Below are positions 26,238 to 35,987 of a DNA stretch of 64,000 nt, piece after piece. The stretch's first letter is position 1. Each line of letters begins with the position of its first letter. This stretch comes from Clostridia bacterium (GTDB lineage Bacteria; Bacillota; Clostridia; UBA1381). The notes beneath the pieces were generated by a model. That model was not told the DNA's origin. It saw only the letters and a program-made list of their open reading frames with translations, and searched no databases. The DNA lies in assembly GCA_017404065.1 (NCBI GenBank), contig JAFRDB010000099.1, positions 19,648-83,647 on the forward strand, given 5' to 3'. The position numbers were made by a program, and so were the translations under genes.

Positions 26238-27206
26238 TTGGATAAGGTAAGTATTATAATCCCGATATATAATATAAAAGAATATATGTCAGATTCCGTA
26301 AATAGCGCGATGATGCAGACCTATGAGGATATAGAGATAATACTTGTAGATGACGGCTCAGCAGACGGCAGCGGTGAGATGTGTGATAGATACGGCGAAA
26401 AGGACAACCGTATAAAGGTCATACATAAAGAAAACGGCGGGCTGTCCTCCGCGCGTAACGCGGGACTGGATGCCGCAGAGGGGGAATATGTATTATTCCT
26501 TGATGGTGACGACTATCTTGCGCTGAATGCGGCTGAATATGCTTTGAGTATTGCAAAAAGAACAGATGCGGATATCATCCAATACGGATATATAGAAACA
26601 AGCGAGAGCTTTACGCCAAAGCATATTAACGGCACCGGAGAAGCGGAAGTTATAAAGGATACAAAGACCTTTTACAGAAAGCTATATGAGATCGGCGGCG
26701 AGGCGGCTTCGGCGTGCACAAAGCTGTATAAGCGCGGTATGTTTGACAGGTTCAGATTCAAGGAAGGAATACTGCATGAGGATGAGGAGCTTATCACAAG
26801 ACAGCTGCGTGAAGTTGGCAGCATAGCATATATTCCGGATAAGCTGTATTACTATGTTACAAGAAAGGGCAGCATAATCCGTTCGGATTTCAATCTGAAG
26901 CGTCTGGATTTCTTTGCAGTCGGCAAGGAAAGGATAAAGATGCTTCGAGCATTGGGATATGACGATATATTAGAAACAGAATACGATCGGTACTTTTCGG
27001 GATTGCTGAATTATTACTGCACAGCGAGGAAAAGAAACAGCAAAGAAGGCTGCGCCGAGATCAAACGGCTGCTAAAAGAGTATTACCAGGATCATAACCA
27101 TATTCCAAACGATAAGATGCGGCTGTTTTATTACATCTGCCGGATCAACCCGGATCTGGTTGAGGCGTATTACCTGTTAAGAAAACATTTCGGACATATA
27201 GAATAG
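26238..27206 (+). CDS. GT2 glycosyltransferase
   Basis: 322 residues, TTG start two bases after the previous stop. VSIIIPIYNIKEYMSDSVNSAM, VDDGSADGSGEMCDRYG, LSSARNAGLDAAEGEYVLFLDGDDYL (DxD) and LHEDEELITRQL are those of EpsJ/WcaA-like GT2 enzymes. It resembles the genes at 25228 and 32217 closely enough to suggest an old duplication. Confidence 0.87.
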   Translation: MDKVSIIIPIYNIKEYMSDSVNSAMMQTYEDIEIILVDDGSADGSGEMCDRYGEKDNRIKVIHKENGGLSSARNAGLDAAEGEYVLFLDGDDYLALNAAEYALSIAKRTDADIIQYGYIETSESFTPKHINGTGEAEVIKDTKTFYRKLYEIGGEAASACTKLYKRGMFDRFRFKEGILHEDEELITRQLREVGSIAYIPDKLYYYVTRKGSIIRSDFNLKRLDFFAVGKERIKMLRALGYDDILETEYDRYFSGLLNYYCTARKRNSKEGCAEIKRLLKEYYQDHNHIPNDKMRLFYYICRINPDLVEAYYLLRKHFGHIE

Positions 27207-27216
27207 GATATCGGAT

Positions 27217-28209
27217 ATGAAAATAAGTGTTGTAATGCCGGTATACAACGGCGAGAAATACTTAAAGGAAGCTATAGACAGTGTTTTATCGCAGACGTTT
27301 ACAGATTATGAGTTTATCATAATCGATGACTGCTCGACTGACGGCACGAGCGAGTTAATAAAGATATATAAGGATAGCAGGATCCGTTGTATAAGGAATG
27401 AAACTAATCTTGGTGTCGCGTTGTCGCTGAACCGCGGTCTTGACGAGGCGCGCGGCGAGTACATAGCGAGAATGGACGCTGATGATATATCTTTGCCGGA
27501 TCGATTTGCAAAGCAGATCGCGATCATGGACGGGGATAGGGACATAGCCGTTTGCGGCTGTGACATTATTGAATTCACAGATGACGGACACGAGGAGCGG
27601 AAGTTCTTCGAATACGACTGTGATAAGATAAAAATAGGGCTGTTGTTCAACTCGGCTTTGGCGCATCCGACTGTAATGATAAGAAAGGCAGTATTGGACG
27701 ACAACAGGTTAAGATATGATCCTGAATATGAAAAAGCGGAGGATTTTGAGCTTTGGACAAGGATCGCTGCAAAATATAAGCTTTTTGTGATAAGCGAACC
27801 GTTATTGAGATACAGGATACATAGCCTTCAGGTCTCGAACAAACATAATGAGAAACAGAGGACGGTTTGCAGACGGATAAGGCTGAATAGTCTGAATGCG
27901 CTGATAGGCAGCGCGGCGGAAAAATATATCAGCGTGTTTGATGCATATTGTAACGGGGAGATAAACAGTGAATCGGAATATAGTGAGCTTATTGAATGCT
28001 TTAAGCTTATGATCGCAAGGAATAAAAGCTATAACAGCAATAAGCTTAAAAGCGAGCTGTATTTAATAAAAAACAGCATAGCGTTAAACAATGGCTACAA
28101 TGTTTCGGTACAGGATATAACAGACCTTTTAACTTTGATGAGAATAAAAGCGTCAAGAATGAAAAATCGAATCGTTAAGGAGCGAAACAAATGGAACAAA
28201 CTTGGATGA
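27217..28209 (+). CDS. GT2 glycosyltransferase
   Basis: 330 residues. ISVVMPVYNGEKYLKEAIDSVLSQTF, IDDCSTDGTSE, IARMDADDISLPDRF (DxD) and EDFELWTRIAAKYKL; this is the same subgroup as the enzyme at 21023. The last 120 residues are helical. Its end overlaps the ABC permease start by 19 bases, which suggests translational coupling to the exporter. Confidence 0.88.
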   Translation: MKISVVMPVYNGEKYLKEAIDSVLSQTFTDYEFIIIDDCSTDGTSELIKIYKDSRIRCIRNETNLGVALSLNRGLDEARGEYIARMDADDISLPDRFAKQIAIMDGDRDIAVCGCDIIEFTDDGHEERKFFEYDCDKIKIGLLFNSALAHPTVMIRKAVLDDNRLRYDPEYEKAEDFELWTRIAAKYKLFVISEPLLRYRIHSLQVSNKHNEKQRTVCRRIRLNSLNALIGSAAEKYISVFDAYCNGEINSESEYSELIECFKLMIARNKSYNSNKLKSELYLIKNSIALNNGYNVSVQDITDLLTLMRIKASRMKNRIVKERNKWNKLG

Positions 28210-29030
28210 AGGTAATAGAGCCGAAGAACAGGCTGCTTGATCTGAAGCTGGACGAGTTGTGGCGGTACAGAGATCTTATAATGATGTTTGTTAAGCGGAA
28301 TTTTTCCAGTCAGTACAAACAGACTGTCCTCGGACCGCTTTGGTTTTTGATACAGCCGTTCATAACGACAGTGTTGTTTACGATCGTATTCGGCAATATT
28401 GCAAATATATCGACAGACGGGGTCCCGCAGTTCATATTTTATATGGCGGGTAATACGGCTTGGCTTTATTTTTCAACCTGTCTTACATCGACTGCCAACA
28501 CGTTTGTGAGTAATGCGGCGATATTCGGCAAGGTTTATTTCCCCAGGCTGACAATGCCGATATCATCTGTTATATTTGCGCTTATAACCTTCGGTATACA
28601 GTTTGCTATGTTTATAGGCTTTTTAATATATTATGTATGCGTGGGTTCTGTGAATCCAAACATTACAATACTGTATTTGCCGCTGTATATTCTGCAAATG
28701 GCTATGCTGGGATTAGGCTTCGGTATAATAATATCATCATTGACAACAAAGTACAGAGACCTGACTGTGCTGGTAAGCTTCGGGGTGCAGCTTTGGATGT
28801 ATATTACACCTATTGTTTATCCCGTATCGACCATGAGCGATAAAATGTACAAGCTCATCATGCTTAATCCTATGGCGCCGGTTATAAATAACTTTAAGTA
28901 TTCATTTCTTGGATGCGGCAGGATGGAATATCAGTTCTGGCTCATAAGTATAATTATGACTTGTGTAGTGCTATTCGTTGGCATTATAATATTTAATCGG
29001 GTTGAAAAGACTTTTATGGATACGGTGTAA
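28191..29030 (+). CDS. Polysaccharide ABC transporter permease (Wzm/TagG-like)
   Basis: 279 residues, six hydrophobic segments, ABC-2 type. The N-terminal cytoplasmic helix WRYRDLIMMFVKRNFSSQYKQTVLGPLWFLIQP is the hallmark of Wzm/TagG/KpsM-like permeases that export lipid-linked polysaccharide; MYITPIVYP and LNPMAPVINNFKYSFLG are also typical. AAGGAG ribosome binding site. The ATPase partner is at 30088, one gene further on. Confidence 0.93.
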   Translation: MEQTWMKVIEPKNRLLDLKLDELWRYRDLIMMFVKRNFSSQYKQTVLGPLWFLIQPFITTVLFTIVFGNIANISTDGVPQFIFYMAGNTAWLYFSTCLTSTANTFVSNAAIFGKVYFPRLTMPISSVIFALITFGIQFAMFIGFLIYYVCVGSVNPNITILYLPLYILQMAMLGLGFGIIISSLTTKYRDLTVLVSFGVQLWMYITPIVYPVSTMSDKMYKLIMLNPMAPVINNFKYSFLGCGRMEYQFWLISIIMTCVVLFVGIIIFNRVEKTFMDTV

Positions 29031-30091
29031 TGAAGAACAGGGTATGTATAATAAGCTGCTATATGGGGGAGCTGCCGGATTATTTCAAAGCGTTTTTGCT
29101 GAGCTGTAAGTATAATTCCGGATATGATTGGCTGATAATTACCGATGATGATCCGTCAGTTGAGTTGCCGGGCAATGTAAGGATAAAAAAAATGCAGCTA
29201 AGTGATCTGGAAAGGCTTATTAAAGAAAAAATAGGCAGTTGGGCAGTCTTGCCGAGCGCGTATAAGCTTTGCGATTATAAGGTAGCGTATGGGCTTTTAT
29301 TTGAAGATGATCTTATAGGCTACACGCATTGGGGATATGGTGATATAGATGTTGTGTATGGAGAGCTTAGCAGGTATATAACTGATGAGATGCTTGATAA
29401 ATACGATAAAGTATTCCCGCTCGGACATCTTTCAATTATGAAGAATAATGATCGCTGCAAACGTGCATTTATGATAGAGGCTGAAAGCACATCAAGCTAT
29501 AAATCAGTATACAGCAGTGCAAATTCGTTTTACTTTGATGAAAATAAAGGCATCAATGAAAAGATGGCAGCAGCAGGCATGAAGGTATATTTAAGGATCG
29601 ATTTTATTGATATATCGTCAATGTATACAAGATTAAGAACAGTGACGGCGGATGAGGTGAAGATATTGCTGCCGGGATGCGCGTTGTCGGAACAGACATA
29701 TCCTCAGAATTATAAAAGACAAATATATGTTTGGGACAACGGCAGGCTGCTGAGATATATATATGATGGAGATATGAAGTGTGATGAATATGCATATATG
29801 CATTTCAGACGCAGACTTAAAATTGATATAGATGAAAATTGCAAAAGATTTATTATAGGAAAGTCTGTTATTGCAGCAGATGACAGCATTATAACAAGAT
29901 CCGATATTGATAAATACAACAGCGGAGCTGTTTATGATAAAAAGGATTATATTGTCTTTATGGCAAAAAGATATACTCCGCGTATAAAATATGCGGTTAA
30001 AGCCGGGATATGTGAGTTTCTGTATCATATAAAGCCGATAAGATATGTGGTTCGGAAAATGAAGGGGAACCATATGGAGGACGCAAAATGA
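29030..30091 (+). CDS. Putative glycosyltransferase of the DUF6625 type
   Basis: 353 residues. The start VCIISCYMGELPDYFKAFLLSCKYNSGYDWLIITDD and the segment GYTHWGYGDIDVVYGELSRYI, with a DxD, match a family of GT-A-like proteins in polysaccharide loci whose activity is not established. It is inserted between the two ABC transporter genes, overlapping both by a few bases (shared TAATG and ATGA), so it is part of the same translationally coupled unit and may act on the glycan at export. Confidence 0.75.
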   Translation: MKNRVCIISCYMGELPDYFKAFLLSCKYNSGYDWLIITDDDPSVELPGNVRIKKMQLSDLERLIKEKIGSWAVLPSAYKLCDYKVAYGLLFEDDLIGYTHWGYGDIDVVYGELSRYITDEMLDKYDKVFPLGHLSIMKNNDRCKRAFMIEAESTSSYKSVYSSANSFYFDENKGINEKMAAAGMKVYLRIDFIDISSMYTRLRTVTADEVKILLPGCALSEQTYPQNYKRQIYVWDNGRLLRYIYDGDMKCDEYAYMHFRRRLKIDIDENCKRFIIGKSVIAADDSIITRSDIDKYNSGAVYDKKDYIVFMAKRYTPRIKYAVKAGICEFLYHIKPIRYVVRKMKGNHMEDAK

Positions 30092-31368
30092 GCAATTTGG
30101 CTGTTAAAATTGAAGATTTACATAAAATGTACAGGCTTGGAACGATCGGTGGCGGAACGCTCAGAGGCGATCTTCAGAGTATGTGGGCAAGAATGCGGCA
30201 TAAGGAAGATCCTAATATGATGATCGGTCAGGAAGCATATACTAAAAACGAGAAGTTCTGGGCATTAAAGGGCATAAGCTTTGAGGTTGAAAAAGGTGAG
30301 GCCCTCGGACTTATAGGAGGAAACGGCGCAGGCAAGTCAACGACCTTAAAGCTGCTCTCGCAGGTAACCGCTCCTACAAAGGGCAAAATTTATTTAGACG
30401 GCAGAGTTGCGAGTATGCTTGAGGTAGGTACGGGTTTTCATCCCGAGCTTACGGGACGCGAAAACATATACCTTAACGGAGCTATCTTAGGTATGACAAA
30501 GACAGAGGTTACAAGAAAGCTTGACGAGATCATAGATTTTTCGGAGTGTGAAAAGTTTATCGATACACCGGTAAAACGGTATTCAAGCGGAATGTATGTA
30601 AAGCTTGCCTTTTCCGTTGCGGCACACCTTGACAGCGAGATAATGATAATGGATGAGGTCCTTGCCGTTGGCGATATGAAATTCCAGGAGAAGTGCATCA
30701 ATAAAATGGTGGATGTTTCTCAAAAGGAAGGCAGAACGATACTGTATGTAAGCCATAACATGAACACAATAAGGCAGCTTTGTAAGCGATGTGTCGTTCT
30801 TGACCACGGAACAGTGAAATTTGACGGAGATCGGGACGAAGCTATTGAATTGTATCTCGGAAATGAGACGGATAAAGGTATATATAACAATTATGAGGAC
30901 TATAACAGTGAGCTTGAACATACCGGTTCTGTGAAAATTATAGATGTAGAAATTTTGGATAGAAGGCATGCGGTCATTAAAGAAAATGAACGTCTGAAAA
31001 TAAAAGTAAGATGGAAAGCGAACAAGGATCTGTCTAAGCTTTGCTTTAGAATGCCTATTCAATTCAGAGACGGTTCTGCGGTCGGTATGTATATTTCAGA
31101 TCATATAGAGAATGTAAAGGCAGGTCAATTATATGAAAGCCGTATAGATTTGAATACGATCGGTTTGGTTCAGGGCAAATACAGAATAGATATAATAATT
31201 TCAGAAATAAATATGTTCGGCGGTCATATAAGAGCGGATATAGTGGGTAATGCGTTGAATATCAATGTTGAAAATGTTTTAAATTCGGTAAATAATATTG
31301 AATGGTATCATAATGCATGGGGAAGTTATTCATTCCCGGATTCGAATATAAAAACATTCGTTATATGA
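30088..31368 (+). CDS. Polysaccharide ABC transporter ATP-binding protein with Wzt-type C-terminal domain
   Basis: 426 residues. ATPase domain: Walker A GGNGAGKST, signature YSSGMYVKLAFSVAAHL, Walker B IMIMDEVLAVGD, switch His in YVSHNMNT. Residues about 270-426 form a beta-sandwich like the C-terminal carbohydrate-binding domain of Wzt, which in E. coli O8/O9a recognises a capped chain end before export. This suggests that a terminal modification may control export here too. GGAGG ribosome binding site. Confidence 0.93.
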   Translation: MSNLAVKIEDLHKMYRLGTIGGGTLRGDLQSMWARMRHKEDPNMMIGQEAYTKNEKFWALKGISFEVEKGEALGLIGGNGAGKSTTLKLLSQVTAPTKGKIYLDGRVASMLEVGTGFHPELTGRENIYLNGAILGMTKTEVTRKLDEIIDFSECEKFIDTPVKRYSSGMYVKLAFSVAAHLDSEIMIMDEVLAVGDMKFQEKCINKMVDVSQKEGRTILYVSHNMNTIRQLCKRCVVLDHGTVKFDGDRDEAIELYLGNETDKGIYNNYEDYNSELEHTGSVKIIDVEILDRRHAVIKENERLKIKVRWKANKDLSKLCFRMPIQFRDGSAVGMYISDHIENVKAGQLYESRIDLNTIGLVQGKYRIDIIISEINMFGGHIRADIVGNALNINVENVLNSVNNIEWYHNAWGSYSFPDSNIKTFVI

Positions 31369-31389
31369 CATGGAGGCGTAGTTAGTATT

Positions 31390-32217
31390 ATGAGTAAAGC
31401 ATATAATTCTTTTTACAATTTTGCCGTATCGATTGTTAGCGGCATAGCGGGATTTAAAAGTGAAATGAAAGCTTACTATTTATCTGAACATGCGTATAAG
31501 CATACCGTGTATCCCGAAATGATTAAGGAGCTGCATAACATTCATAGTGAAAGCAGATGCTTTATAATTGGCAACGGACCGAGTTTGACAGTAAATGATT
31601 TAAATAAACTGGATGGAGAAATAACATTTGCTGCAAATACCATATTCAATATTTTCGATGATACGGATTGGAGACCTACATACTATGCGTCTCAAGATGA
31701 TAAATTGATTCCTGTTATTATAGAGAGATCACTGAAAATAGAATCTAAAGGGTTCTTTTTCCCATACAATTTATATGATGTAAAAATTCCCAATAGAAAC
31801 AATATATACAGATATTTTGTGGATAAAACGGATATGTATCCGGAACTGCCGCATTTTTCTGATGATATTTCATCTAAAATATACGAGTGTTATACTATTT
31901 CTTATACAATGATTCAACTGGCGATATATATGGGTTTTAAAGAAATATATCTTTTAGGTATGGATCACTCATTTGCGGTAGAAGTAAAAGCCGATGGAAC
32001 TATTGTTCATAACAATGTAAAGAACCACTTTGGAAATTCAGAAGAGATCATCGAAAATCAATATCTTCCGTCAACCGATAAATCGACAAATGCCTTTATT
32101 GCAGCTAAAAAATATGCTGATGCACACGGTATAAAAATATATAATGCAACCAGGGGCGGCAAGCTGGAAGTGTTTGAAAGAGTTAATTTAGATGATATCG
32201 TTAAGGAAAAAATATAA
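31390..32217 (+). CDS. DUF115/MptE-like Rossmann-fold protein of polysaccharide loci
   Basis: 275 residues. RCFIIGNGPSLTVNDLNKLDGEITFAANTIF, then TDWRPTYYASQDDKLI, YTMIQLAIYMGFKEIYLLGMDHSF: the pattern of DUF115 proteins, related in fold to sialyltransferase-like (GT42) and 6-hydroxymethylpterin pyrophosphokinase-like enzymes. In capsule and flagellin loci such proteins are suspected to transfer nonulosonic acids or other CMP-sugars. That would fit the CMP-ulosonate genes downstream, but this is inference. Confidence 0.8.
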   Translation: MSKAYNSFYNFAVSIVSGIAGFKSEMKAYYLSEHAYKHTVYPEMIKELHNIHSESRCFIIGNGPSLTVNDLNKLDGEITFAANTIFNIFDDTDWRPTYYASQDDKLIPVIIERSLKIESKGFFFPYNLYDVKIPNRNNIYRYFVDKTDMYPELPHFSDDISSKIYECYTISYTMIQLAIYMGFKEIYLLGMDHSFAVEVKADGTIVHNNVKNHFGNSEEIIENQYLPSTDKSTNAFIAAKKYADAHGIKIYNATRGGKLEVFERVNLDDIVKEKI

Positions 32218-33209
32218 TGATAAGTATTATAGTACCGGTTTACAATGTAGAAAGATATATTGATAGATTTTTACAAAGTGTTCAGGATCAGACATACTAC
32301 GATTATGAGCTCATCCTCGTTAATGACGGTTCGACTGACCGTTCGGCGGAAATTTGCAGACAATATGCAAAAGAGAACAGCAGTATAACTGTCATTGATA
32401 AAGCGAACGGCGGGCAGGGCAGCGCAAGAAACCTCGGTATGAAAAAGGCAAAAGGCGAATGGGTCATGTTTGCCGACAGCGACGATTATTTGCACAGCCG
32501 TATGCTTGAGCTTATGCTTGCAAATTCAAAGGATACAGATATTGTTATGTGTGACTTTGAGGATGTGAATGAAGGTGAGCAGCGTGACACCTCGGAGGTG
32601 ATCGGTGATTATGAAGTAAAGCATAAGACTGGGAAAGAGGTATGTATTGAGCTTTGTTCAAGAAAGGGCATCCATCATCTGGTATGTTGGGGTAAGCTTA
32701 TTAAAAAAGACCTGTTGTATGGTGTGGAGTTCCCGGAGGACAAGTATCGCGAGGACGAGTTTTTTGAGCATCGTCTGTTGAGCAAGGTAAAGAGATTTAC
32801 TGAAATAACGGCTAAGCTGTATTATTATGTTCACAGAGAGAACAGTACAATGAGTAATGTTAATATAAGAATGCATACTAATTGCCTTGAGGCATTGGAT
32901 GAGAGGTTGGTTTATTTAAAGGATATCGATGAATGTATTGAAAGCATAAAGCACAGATACAGATTTGAGGCAATATTGGGGTATAAAAACTTATATCTGC
33001 ATTATAAGGCAAACAGTAAAGCGGATATAAAGGATTTTTTGGAATTGTTCAATGCAAGGGTCAAAATATTTGATCCGACCCCTAATAAATATGACAGGCT
33101 ATATTATTTCCTTATTAAACTAAATATATATCCTATAAACAAATGGATCGCGATGAACGATTTTGAGCCGATACAATTGTTGCTTGGGAAAATGAAAAGG
33201 AGTATATGA
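32217..33209 (+). CDS. GT2 glycosyltransferase
   Basis: 330 residues. ISIIVPVYNVERYIDRFLQSVQDQTY, VNDGSTDRSAEICRQYA, GGQGSARNLGMKKAKGEWVMFADSDDYLHSRM (DxD) and KYREDEFFEHRLLS. EpsJ/WcaA-like GT2. Its start codon shares one base with the preceding stop. Acts on the cytoplasmic face; donor unknown. Confidence 0.88.
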   Translation: MISIIVPVYNVERYIDRFLQSVQDQTYYDYELILVNDGSTDRSAEICRQYAKENSSITVIDKANGGQGSARNLGMKKAKGEWVMFADSDDYLHSRMLELMLANSKDTDIVMCDFEDVNEGEQRDTSEVIGDYEVKHKTGKEVCIELCSRKGIHHLVCWGKLIKKDLLYGVEFPEDKYREDEFFEHRLLSKVKRFTEITAKLYYYVHRENSTMSNVNIRMHTNCLEALDERLVYLKDIDECIESIKHRYRFEAILGYKNLYLHYKANSKADIKDFLELFNARVKIFDPTPNKYDRLYYFLIKLNIYPINKWIAMNDFEPIQLLLGKMKRSI

Positions 33210-33213
33210 TAAT

Positions 33214-33990
33214 ATGAAAACAGTGATTTTAGCCGGCGGTTACGGAACACGCATATCCGAGGAGAGCGTGTTTAAACCGAAGCCGATGATAGAGTTAGGT
33301 GGGATGCCCATACTTTGGCATATAATGAAGAACTATTCCCGTTACGGGTTTAACGAATTTATAATATGCGCAGGCTACAAGCAGCACGTTATAAAGGAGT
33401 GGTTTGCAGACTATTTTCTGCACACTTCCGATATTACTTTTGATTATACAGGCGGCGGCAATGAGATGATCGTACACAACAAGCACACCGAGCCGTGGAA
33501 AGTGACCGTTGTTGATACGGGGCTTAATACTCAGACCGGAGGCAGAGTTAAGCGTGTAATGGACTATATAGGCAATGAAACATTTATGTTAACATACGGT
33601 GACGCTGTAGGAAATGTAAACATAAAAGAGCTTGTGGAGTACCATAAAAAGCATGGCAAGACAGGCACTGTTTCAGTATATAATTTCGGACAGAATAAGG
33701 GTGTGCTTGACTTGGCAAAGGATGGCACCGTAAAGGCATTCAGGGAAAAATCCGATTTTGACGGAGATCTTATAAATATCGGTTTTATGGTATTTGAGCC
33801 GAAGCTTTTTGATTATATAGAGGGTGACAGGACGGTATTTGAGAAGGAGCCTATGGATGCGCTCGTATCACAGGGTGAGCTTATGTCATATTTGCATACC
33901 GGATTTTGGCAGTGCATGGACACGCTTAGGGAAAAGCAGAAGCTGGAAGAGCTTTGGGACAGTGGCAATGCTCCGTGGAAGGTGTGGTAG
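33214..33990 (+). CDS. rfbF: Glucose-1-phosphate cytidylyltransferase
   Basis: Makes CDP-glucose from CTP and glucose-1-phosphate, the entry to CDP-6-deoxyhexoses. 258 residues, normal length. Nucleotidyltransferase signature TVILAGGYGTRISEESVFKPKPMIELGGMPILWHIMKNYSRYG, FIICAGYKQHVIKEWF, then DTGLNTQTGGRVKRV and the VFEKEPMDALVSQGELM region found in RfbF. AAGGAG ribosome binding site. The dehydratase gene follows at once. Confidence 0.95.
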   Translation: MKTVILAGGYGTRISEESVFKPKPMIELGGMPILWHIMKNYSRYGFNEFIICAGYKQHVIKEWFADYFLHTSDITFDYTGGGNEMIVHNKHTEPWKVTVVDTGLNTQTGGRVKRVMDYIGNETFMLTYGDAVGNVNIKELVEYHKKHGKTGTVSVYNFGQNKGVLDLAKDGTVKAFREKSDFDGDLINIGFMVFEPKLFDYIEGDRTVFEKEPMDALVSQGELMSYLHTGFWQCMDTLREKQKLEELWDSGNAPWKVW

Positions 33991-33992
33991 CG

Positions 33993-35069
33993 ATGTTTGA
34001 TATAAATTTTTACAAGGATAAAAAAGTATTTATTACCGGACATACAGGGTTTAAGGGCTCATGGCTTTGCAAGATCCTTTCAAACGCAGGTGCAAGAGTA
34101 GTAGGCTATGCATTGAAACCACCGACAGAACCCTCGCTGTTTGATATTGCCGGTATTGAAAACGATATTAGCTCTGTGATCGGAGACATACGAGATCGTG
34201 CAAGTCTTAAAAAGGCTTTTGATGAAGCGCAACCGGAGATAGTGTTGCATCTGGCGGCGCAGCCGATCGTGCGTGACAGTTACAAGGATCCGGTATATAC
34301 ATACGAAACCAATGTAATGGGTACGGTAAATATTCTTGAATGCGTGCGTAACTCGGACTGTGTAAGATCTTTTCTTAACGTAACGACGGACAAGGTATAT
34401 CTCAATAGGGAATGGCCGTGGGGGTACCGTGAGAATGATGAGCTTGACGGATATGATCCGTACTCAAATTCGAAATCATGCTCGGAGCTTGTAACACACA
34501 GCTATAAAAGCTCGTTCTTCACAAATGCCGATGGTTCTCTGAAGGTGCCTGTTTCAACGGCGCGTGCGGGAAATGTTATCGGTGGCGGAGATTTTGCAAA
34601 GGACAGAATAATTCCGGACAGTATAAGGGCCGCAGAAAAAGGAGAACCCATATTAGTGAGAAATCCATATTCAACAAGACCGTATCAGCATGTGTTGGAA
34701 CCGCTTTTTGCATATTTGATGATAGCTGCGAAGCAATATGAGGACAGCAGCTTTGCGGGCTGCTATAATGTTGGACCTGATGATGCCGATTGCTTTAGGA
34801 CTGGTTCGCTTGTTGACCTCTTTGTAAAGCTTTGGGGCGATGGTTTGACTTGGGAAAGCAGGCATGACGGCGGTCCTCATGAGGCAAACTTCCTGAAGCT
34901 TGACTGCTCAAAGCTCAAAGCAACCTTTGATTGGAGACCGCGTTGGGATTTGACAAAAGCGATAGAAAAAACAGTCGAATGGTCAAAATGCCGGATAGCC
35001 GGCGGTGATGTTAGGGAATGCATGGACAGGCAGATATATGAATTCATTAGCGAAGGAGAGCTGAAATGA
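33993..35069 (+). CDS. rfbG: CDP-glucose 4,6-dehydratase
   Basis: Converts CDP-glucose to CDP-4-keto-6-deoxyglucose with bound NAD. 358 residues from ATG 33993; the open frame extends upstream into rfbF but the ATG with a GGAAGGTG stretch before it is the sensible start. NAD-binding VFITGHTGFKGSWL, LHLAAQPIVRDSYKDPVYTYETNVMGTVN, and FLNVTTDKVYLNREWPWGYREN with YDPYSNSKSCSE for the catalytic Y-x3-K. No RfbH-type E1 dehydrase is in the window, so the product stays a 6-deoxy, not a 3,6-dideoxy, sugar. Confidence 0.95.
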   Translation: MFDINFYKDKKVFITGHTGFKGSWLCKILSNAGARVVGYALKPPTEPSLFDIAGIENDISSVIGDIRDRASLKKAFDEAQPEIVLHLAAQPIVRDSYKDPVYTYETNVMGTVNILECVRNSDCVRSFLNVTTDKVYLNREWPWGYRENDELDGYDPYSNSKSCSELVTHSYKSSFFTNADGSLKVPVSTARAGNVIGGGDFAKDRIIPDSIRAAEKGEPILVRNPYSTRPYQHVLEPLFAYLMIAAKQYEDSSFAGCYNVGPDDADCFRTGSLVDLFVKLWGDGLTWESRHDGGPHEANFLKLDCSKLKATFDWRPRWDLTKAIEKTVEWSKCRIAGGDVRECMDRQIYEFISEGELK

Positions 35070-35983
35070 AAAATGTAATAATAACCGGAGCAGATGGATT
35101 TGTCGGCAGCTACACAACGCAGTTCTTTATTGATAACGGCGTAAACGTGCTTGCTGTGGATATAAATGATATCCCCAAAAGGTTAGGAAGCAGTGATCGG
35201 CTTCGGTATGTGAAATGTGATATATCGGACATAGAAAAGCTCAAATCAGTAATACCGCCGGATGAATATGATACTTTCATTCATTTTGCATGGGCAGGCA
35301 GCGCCGGCCCTGCAAGGACGGACTATAATTTGCAGATGCAGAACGCATTAACTGCCGTAGAGTGTATGAAAGCGGCAAAGGAATTGGGCTGCAAACGCTT
35401 TGTGTGCGCTGGAAGTATAATGGAATATGAGGTAGAAGCGGCAGTGCATTCACAAGGCGGCAAGCCGGGCATGGCATATATATATGGTATGGGTAAGCAT
35501 ATTGCTCATTGTATGTGCAAATCTGTTGCGGCGGATATAGGGATAGATCTTGTTTGGCCGATGATAACCAATGCATACGGAGTAGGAGAGCTTTCGCCGA
35601 GATTTGTGAATACAACCCTCAGAAAGATAATAAATAAGGAGCCGTTACAATTTACGGCTGCAACACAGAATTATGATTTTGTATATGTAACCGATGTAGC
35701 AAGGGCATTTTATCTCATAGCACAGAATGGGAAGCCGTTCTGTGAGTATATGATAGGCAGTGGGAACGCAAGACCGCTTAAGGAATTCATAATCGAAATG
35801 GTGGATACAAACGCACGGGAACAGAGCCCGATATTCGGAGATATACCGTTTACCGGAACAAATATCCCGCTCGGTACTTTTGACAGTACTGCTGCCGAGA
35901 CAGACTGCGGTTTTAAGGCGGAGATCAGCTTTGCAGAGGGAACAAAAAAAACATTGGAGTGGCTAAAAACAATAGAAGGATAA
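35066..35983 (+). CDS. NAD-dependent epimerase/dehydratase, likely CDP-4-keto-6-deoxyhexose reductase
   Basis: 305 residues, extended SDR fold. NVIITGADGFVGSYTTQFF binds the nucleotide; HFAWAGSAGPARTDYNLQMQN; CAGSIMEYEVEA; YIYGMGKHIAHCM holds the Tyr and Lys of the catalytic site. Overlaps rfbG by four bases. Together with the RmlC-like gene that follows it would turn CDP-4-keto-6-deoxyglucose into a reduced, possibly epimerised 6-deoxyhexose such as 6-deoxy-altrose or 6-deoxy-gulose; which isomer cannot be decided from sequence. Confidence 0.87.
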   Translation: MKNVIITGADGFVGSYTTQFFIDNGVNVLAVDINDIPKRLGSSDRLRYVKCDISDIEKLKSVIPPDEYDTFIHFAWAGSAGPARTDYNLQMQNALTAVECMKAAKELGCKRFVCAGSIMEYEVEAAVHSQGGKPGMAYIYGMGKHIAHCMCKSVAADIGIDLVWPMITNAYGVGELSPRFVNTTLRKIINKEPLQFTAATQNYDFVYVTDVARAFYLIAQNGKPFCEYMIGSGNARPLKEFIIEMVDTNAREQSPIFGDIPFTGTNIPLGTFDSTAAETDCGFKAEISFAEGTKKTLEWLKTIEG

Positions 35984-35987
35984 GAAT

